From NCBI GenBank assembly GCA_945903645.1, contig CAMDOM010000007.1:1-64000 (forward strand): DNA of 64,000 nucleotides, in the 5' to 3' direction. The stretch is from Chryseobacterium gleum (GTDB lineage: Bacteria > Bacteroidota > Bacteroidia > UBA10329). Positions within the stretch are counted from its first letter, which is position 1. The number at the start of each line of letters is the position of its first letter. The position numbers and the translations under genes are program-made. This document shows positions 60,163 through 64,000 of the stretch, in pieces. The notes below the pieces were generated by a model, which saw only the letters and a list, made by a program, of their open reading frames with translations, was not told where the DNA came from and searched no databases.

Positions 60163-62883
60163 ATGACAGAAGACGAAGAAGAAAACATCGACAATATTCC
60201 TGAAGAGGAAGCAGGTGAAACCCCGGCTTTATCGAACACGATAGCCGTAAGCGGTATGTATCAGGACTGGTTTTTGGACTATGCTAGCTACGTGATACTG
60301 GAGCGGGCTGTGCCAACCATCGAAGATGGTCTGAAGCCCGTGCAGCGAAGGATATTGCATAGCATGTGGGAACTTGAGGACGGACGCTACAACAAGGTGG
60401 CTAACGTAATCGGGCATACCATGAAGTATCACCCGCATGGTGATGCTGCCATTGGGGATGCGATGGTGAACATCGGCCAGAAGGAACTGCTTATCGACAC
60501 GCAGGGAAACTGGGGAAACATCCTAACGGGCGACCGCGCTGCAGCACCGCGTTACATCGAGGCGCGACTGAGCAAGTTTGCACAGGAAATTCTTTTCAAC
60601 CCGAAAACAACCACATGGCAGTTAAGCTATGACGGAAGGAACAAAGAACCTGTTACACTTCCTGTAAAGTTCCCATTGCTTTTGGCTCAAGGGGTAGAAG
60701 GCATTGCGGTAGGCTTGAGCACCAAGGTGCTGCCGCACAATTTCAGCGAACTGATTGATGCATCTATCGCCATTCTGAAAGGTAAGAAGCCAGTCATTTA
60801 CCCCGATTTTCAGACGGGTGGAATGGTTGATGTATCGAATTACAACGAAGGTCAACGGGGCGGAAAAGTGCGTTCTCGCGCTAAGATTGGGCAGTTGGAT
60901 AAGAAGACATTGGTGATAACGGAAGTGCCCTACAACACTACCACATCATCGCTTATCGATAGCGTGCTGAAAGCCAACGAAAAGGGCAAGATTAAAATTA
61001 AAAAGGTAGAGGACAACACGGCTCAAGATGTTGAAATCGTAATCCACCTTGCCCCAGGTATTTCGCCCGATAAGACCATCGATGCACTTTACTCGTTTAC
61101 CGATTGTGAGATAAGTATCTCTCCTAATGCGTGCATTATCGCAGAGGACAGGCCGATGTTCGTTACAGTGACCGACATCTTGCACATCTGCACCCAGCAA
61201 ACGCTTGCATTGCTTAAGCGAGAGTTGGAGATAAGGCTGGGAGAGTTACAAGAACAATGGCATTTTGCCTCCCTCGAAAAGATTTTTATCGAGAATCGAA
61301 TCTATCGCGATATTGAGGAAGAGGAAACGTGGGACGGTGTGATTAGCGCCATAGACAAAGGGTTGAAGCCCCACAGCAAGCACCTCATTCGCGATGTGAC
61401 GGTGGAGGACATAACTCGCCTTACAGAAATTCGCATCAAGCGCATATCGAAATTCGATAGCAACAAGGCGGATGAAAACATCCTAGCGCTAGAGGGCAAA
61501 ATAGCCGAAGTGCGGTTTCATTTGGAACATTTGGTTGACTATGCGGTCGACTATTTCAAAGGATTGAAAGAGCGCTATGGCAAGGGTCGCGAGCGCAAAA
61601 CGGAGATTCGCCATTTCGATACCATCAATGCTGCGCAGGTGGCTGTTGCCAACGAAAAGTTGTATGTGAACCGCGCGGAAGGCTTTATCGGCTTTGGAAT
61701 TAAAAAAGATGAATATGTGTGCGACTGTTCGGACATTGATGATATCATCGTGTTCTTGCGCAACGGAACAATGAAGGTGGTGAAGGTGGACGACAAGGTT
61801 TTCGTAGGCAAGGATATCATCCATGCGAATGTGTTTCACAAAAATGATAAGCGGACTATCTACAATATGATTTATCGCGATGGACCTCGCGGAAGTTATT
61901 TCGTGAAGCGTTTCCCTGTGACCAGCGTGACTCGCGACAAGGACTACGACCTTACGGCTGGCACGGCCAATAGCGCGGTGGAATGGTTTACAGCCAATCC
62001 TAATGGCGAGGGTGAAACAACTATTATCCACCACAAACCGCTACCTAAGCTCAAGAAATTAAAATTCGATTTCGATTTTGCGGAGCAGGCAATAAAAGGT
62101 CGCGATGCCAAGGGCAATACCCTAACCAAGAACCCCATCCGTAAGATTGAGTTTAAGGAGAAAGGTCTGAGCACCCTTGGAGCAAGAAAAATTTGGTTTG
62201 ATGACACCGTTCAACGTCTCAATGCTTCCGGTCGCGGTCAGTTGCTGGGTGAGTTTGCAGCCGAAGACCTCATTCTAACCGTTATGCAAAACGGAGAATA
62301 CAAGCTGTCTAGTTTCGACCTCAGCACCCAATTTGAGGACGATATGATTCTTATAGAAAAGTGGATTCCCGAAAAGCCGGTCTCCGCTATTTATTGGGAC
62401 GGAGAGAAAAAAGTCTACATGGTGAAGCGTTTTACCTTGGAGAAATCGGATAAGAAAGTGCTCTTTATCCCTGAGGGCGATGATTTCAGGCTTGAATTGG
62501 TTTCGTCTGACTGGCTTCCTGTAGTCAAAGTAAATTACCGCAAGCGCGCTGCCGAAGAGGTGGGTAGGGCAGAGGAATTCCGATTGGAAGAACTCATTAC
62601 CGTAAAAGGCCTAAAAGCAAAGGGCAACCGTCTGACTGCCGAAACTGTGAACACCATCGACTTGCTGGACCCCATTCCGTATGAGCCGCCTGTGGTTGTA
62701 AGGGACGAGGGACAAGGGGCAAGGGACGAGGGGATAGAGTCTTCGGAAGAAGAAGGCTCCGATACCGAAGATGATGATGACGAAGAAGACTCATCATCAG
62801 ATAATGGACCCACCACACCGTCTTCACCTAAGCCCGAACGCCCGTGGTCGCCAGGTGGTGGGGAGCAATTGCCGTTGTTCTAG
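60163..62883 (+). CDS. parC: DNA topoisomerase IV subunit A
   Basis: 906 residues. The winged-helix/tower core begins at YASYVILERAVPTIEDGLKPVQRRILHSMWE; HGDAAIGDAMV lies in the quinolone-resistance region, and the catalytic Tyr131 is in AAAPRYIEAR. The C-terminal domain (about 500-830) has the beta-pinwheel strands. The final 70 residues are low-complexity (acidic and Ser-rich; EEEGSDTEDDDDEEDSSSD) and end in GEQLPLF. Just before that the DNA carries a G-rich repeat coding RDEGQGARDEG. It follows parE by three bases and ends four bases from the convergent M1 peptidase gene. Confidence 0.93.
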   Translation: MTEDEEENIDNIPEEEAGETPALSNTIAVSGMYQDWFLDYASYVILERAVPTIEDGLKPVQRRILHSMWELEDGRYNKVANVIGHTMKYHPHGDAAIGDAMVNIGQKELLIDTQGNWGNILTGDRAAAPRYIEARLSKFAQEILFNPKTTTWQLSYDGRNKEPVTLPVKFPLLLAQGVEGIAVGLSTKVLPHNFSELIDASIAILKGKKPVIYPDFQTGGMVDVSNYNEGQRGGKVRSRAKIGQLDKKTLVITEVPYNTTTSSLIDSVLKANEKGKIKIKKVEDNTAQDVEIVIHLAPGISPDKTIDALYSFTDCEISISPNACIIAEDRPMFVTVTDILHICTQQTLALLKRELEIRLGELQEQWHFASLEKIFIENRIYRDIEEEETWDGVISAIDKGLKPHSKHLIRDVTVEDITRLTEIRIKRISKFDSNKADENILALEGKIAEVRFHLEHLVDYAVDYFKGLKERYGKGRERKTEIRHFDTINAAQVAVANEKLYVNRAEGFIGFGIKKDEYVCDCSDIDDIIVFLRNGTMKVVKVDDKVFVGKDIIHANVFHKNDKRTIYNMIYRDGPRGSYFVKRFPVTSVTRDKDYDLTAGTANSAVEWFTANPNGEGETTIIHHKPLPKLKKLKFDFDFAEQAIKGRDAKGNTLTKNPIRKIEFKEKGLSTLGARKIWFDDTVQRLNASGRGQLLGEFAAEDLILTVMQNGEYKLSSFDLSTQFEDDMILIEKWIPEKPVSAIYWDGEKKVYMVKRFTLEKSDKKVLFIPEGDDFRLELVSSDWLPVVKVNYRKRAAEEVGRAEEFRLEELITVKGLKAKGNRLTAETVNTIDLLDPIPYEPPVVVRDEGQGARDEGIESSEEEGSDTEDDDDEEDSSSDNGPTTPSSPKPERPWSPGGGEQLPLF
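62702..62733 (+). repeat. G-rich repeat with G-quadruplex pattern inside parC
   Basis: Five runs of three or four G (62702-62704, 62709-62711, 62716-62719, 62723-62725, 62730-62733) are separated by loops of three or four bases. The 12-mer AAGGGACGAGGG occurs twice, 21 bases apart. This fits the canonical G-quadruplex pattern on the coding strand and in the mRNA. Confidence 0.7.
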
Positions 62884-62887
62884 GCGT

Positions 62888-64000
62888 TTACTTCCCCCCT
62901 TTAGCTCTTCTATCCCGTTGCATGGGGTTTTCGCCTTCGCGTTGGGTTTGTTTGAAAAGCTGAAAACGTGTGGGCGCTGCCTGTGGGGGCCAAGAGTTGT
63001 TGGCCCGGTCCACATCGGCAGTTTCTAAGTGGGGGTCAAGGACTATCCGCACCAATTCTTTCTCCGAAATAAAGACCTTGCTCACTGCCTTATCGTTCAT
63101 GCGCCAAATTTCGGCAGGAATGCGGTGCTCTTCTTTTGTGCCATCCAAAAATTCGAGTTGCAGAATAACAGGCATCACCAGTTCACCGGGCGAACTCAAG
63201 TCAATTTGATAGTAGTTCTTTTTAGCATCCAGCAGTTTTCGGTCGTCATCACTAAGGCTATTGAGGTAGCTGCGATACTCCTCTTTGTCTATCACGCTCA
63301 CAGCATATCTATCCCATTCGGTGTAGAAATCGCGCATGGTGGCATCTTGCTCTACCACACTTTTAAAGGCGTCCTTGTTGCGCTGGTCGGTGATGTATTC
63401 TGGCTTGGAGGCATCTTCCTGTTTCTTCATGGCGTTCTCCAATTCTGGGTTTTTGCTATCCACTCGAAACCATTTCACGTCATCAATGCCTTGGTCTACA
63501 AAGTTGGTAGTGTAGAACCAACCGTGCCAAAACCAATCGAGGTCTACGCCACTTGCATCTTCCATAGTGCGGAAAAAGTCGGCAGGCGTAGGGTGCTTAA
63601 ACGCCCATCTGCGGGCATATTCTTTGAATGCAAAGTCGAAAAGTTCGCGGCCCATCACCGTTTCGCGCAAAATGTTGAGGGCTGTTGCAGGTTTGCCATA
63701 AGCGTTGTTTCCAAATTGAGAAATGCTTTCGCTGTTGGTCATTATGGGTTCTAGTCCAGCGGGGTCGCCCTTCATGTAATCTACAATATTGGGAGCAGGT
63801 CCACGCTTGAAGGGATAGTTTTTGTCCCATTCTTGCTCCGCGAGGTATTGCACAAACGAGTTGAGTCCTTCGTCCATCCACGTCCATTGGCGCTCGTCCG
63901 AATTGATAATCATCGGGAAGAAGTTGTGGCCTACTTCGTGGATAATCACCCCAATCATGCCATATTTCACCCGTTCGGAATAGGTGCCATCCTTATCTGG
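62888..64000 (-). CDS. M1 family zinc metallopeptidase, C-terminal part
   Basis: The frame is open from the right edge to the TAA at 62888, so the N-terminus is missing. Near the edge the zinc site HEVGHNFF...WMDEGL has the HExxH-X18-E pattern of M1 peptidases. The segment [22 protein letters not shown] and the Lys/Arg-rich C-terminus follow. It is related to the M1 peptidase at 28655-30496 (HEALH...PWMDEG) but is longer at its C-terminus. It is probably periplasmic; the signal peptide would lie outside the window. It converges on parC with four bases between the stops. Confidence 0.88.
   Translation of the reverse strand, partial: PDKDGTYSERVKYGMIGVIIHEVGHNFFPMIINSDERQWTWMDEGLNSFVQYLAEQEWDKNYPFKRGPAPNIVDYMKGDPAGLEPIMTNSESISQFGNNAYGKPATALNILRETVMGRELFDFAFKEYARRWAFKHPTPADFFRTMEDASGVDLDWFWHGWFYTTNFVDQGIDDVKWFRVDSKNPELENAMKKQEDASKPEYITDQRNKDAFKSVVEQDATMRDFYTEWDRYAVSVIDKEEYRSYLNSLSDDDRKLLDAKKNYYQIDLSSPGELVMPVILQLEFLDGTKEEHRIPAEIWRMNDKAVSKVFISEKELVRIVLDPHLETADVDRANNSWPPQAAPTRFQLFKQTQREGENPMQRDRRAKGGK

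Overview
The window looks like chromosomal DNA of a Bacteroidota bacterium. The evidence is: a gliding-motility/T9SS-type surface protein with the HNRAGEITY start, a second protein with a type A sorting tail, RemB/Wzi-like barrels, the pdxA-DUF177-rpmF-fabH-accB-accC order, a parE-parC pair, and promoters of the TTG...TAnnTTTG type instead of -35/-10 boxes. I cannot place it below phylum. No rRNA, tRNA, CRISPR array, insertion sequence or prophage was seen.

Layout. 1-8.5 kb: the N-terminal part of a large secreted adhesin-like protein (running off the left edge), mqnC of the futalosine menaquinone route, then a housekeeping run (pdxA, DUF177, rpmF, fabH, accB, accC) for vitamin B6, ribosome and fatty-acid synthesis. 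8.6-17.6 kb: an Omp85-like barrel and a signalling block of three TPR-adenylate cyclases, one soluble and two with a periplasmic sensor and membrane anchor, with a T9SS cargo gene between the first and second. 18-31 kb: a PlpD-like patatin/barrel, hemB, an AbiE-type toxin-antitoxin pair, an ACMSD-like amidohydrolase, an MsrB-MsrA fusion, a 636-base non-coding stretch with hairpins and phased repeats, an S9 peptidase, a VapBC-like pair, an M1 peptidase and a DUF192 lipoprotein. 31-35.6 kb, minus strand: a DUF4143 ATPase and two tandem RemB/Wzi-like barrels.

35.7-56.3 kb is a surface polysaccharide locus. It opens with sulfate activation genes cysC, cysD and a cysN broken by one in-frame stop, then hldE and a wecB remnant with an internal deletion. 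An AT-richer, tightly overlapping operon follows: Wzy-like polymerase, Wzx-like flippase, ChbG-type deacetylase, glycosyltransferase, CapA, PaaK-like ligase, glycosyltransferase, PglC-like, PglD-like, PglE-like and PglF-like proteins. The last four can together build UDP-diNAc-bacillosamine (or a close relative) and load it on the lipid carrier; Wzx and Wzy would flip and polymerise the units. The export pair wza-wzc faces this operon on the minus strand. 56.3-64 kb: aspS, parE, parC and the C-terminal part of a second M1 peptidase (running off the right edge).

The points most worth following are: mosaic sequence sharing among the three cyclase genes; the single nonsense codon in cysN at the expected Gln; the internally deleted wecB; TTGCACAG repeats spaced exactly 21 bases apart; palindromes lying on the promoters of both toxin-antitoxin pairs; several promoters so close to the start codon that the mRNAs should be leaderless; and a QLPLF end plus a G-quadruplex motif in parC. 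No clearly new multi-gene system was proven by reading alone.
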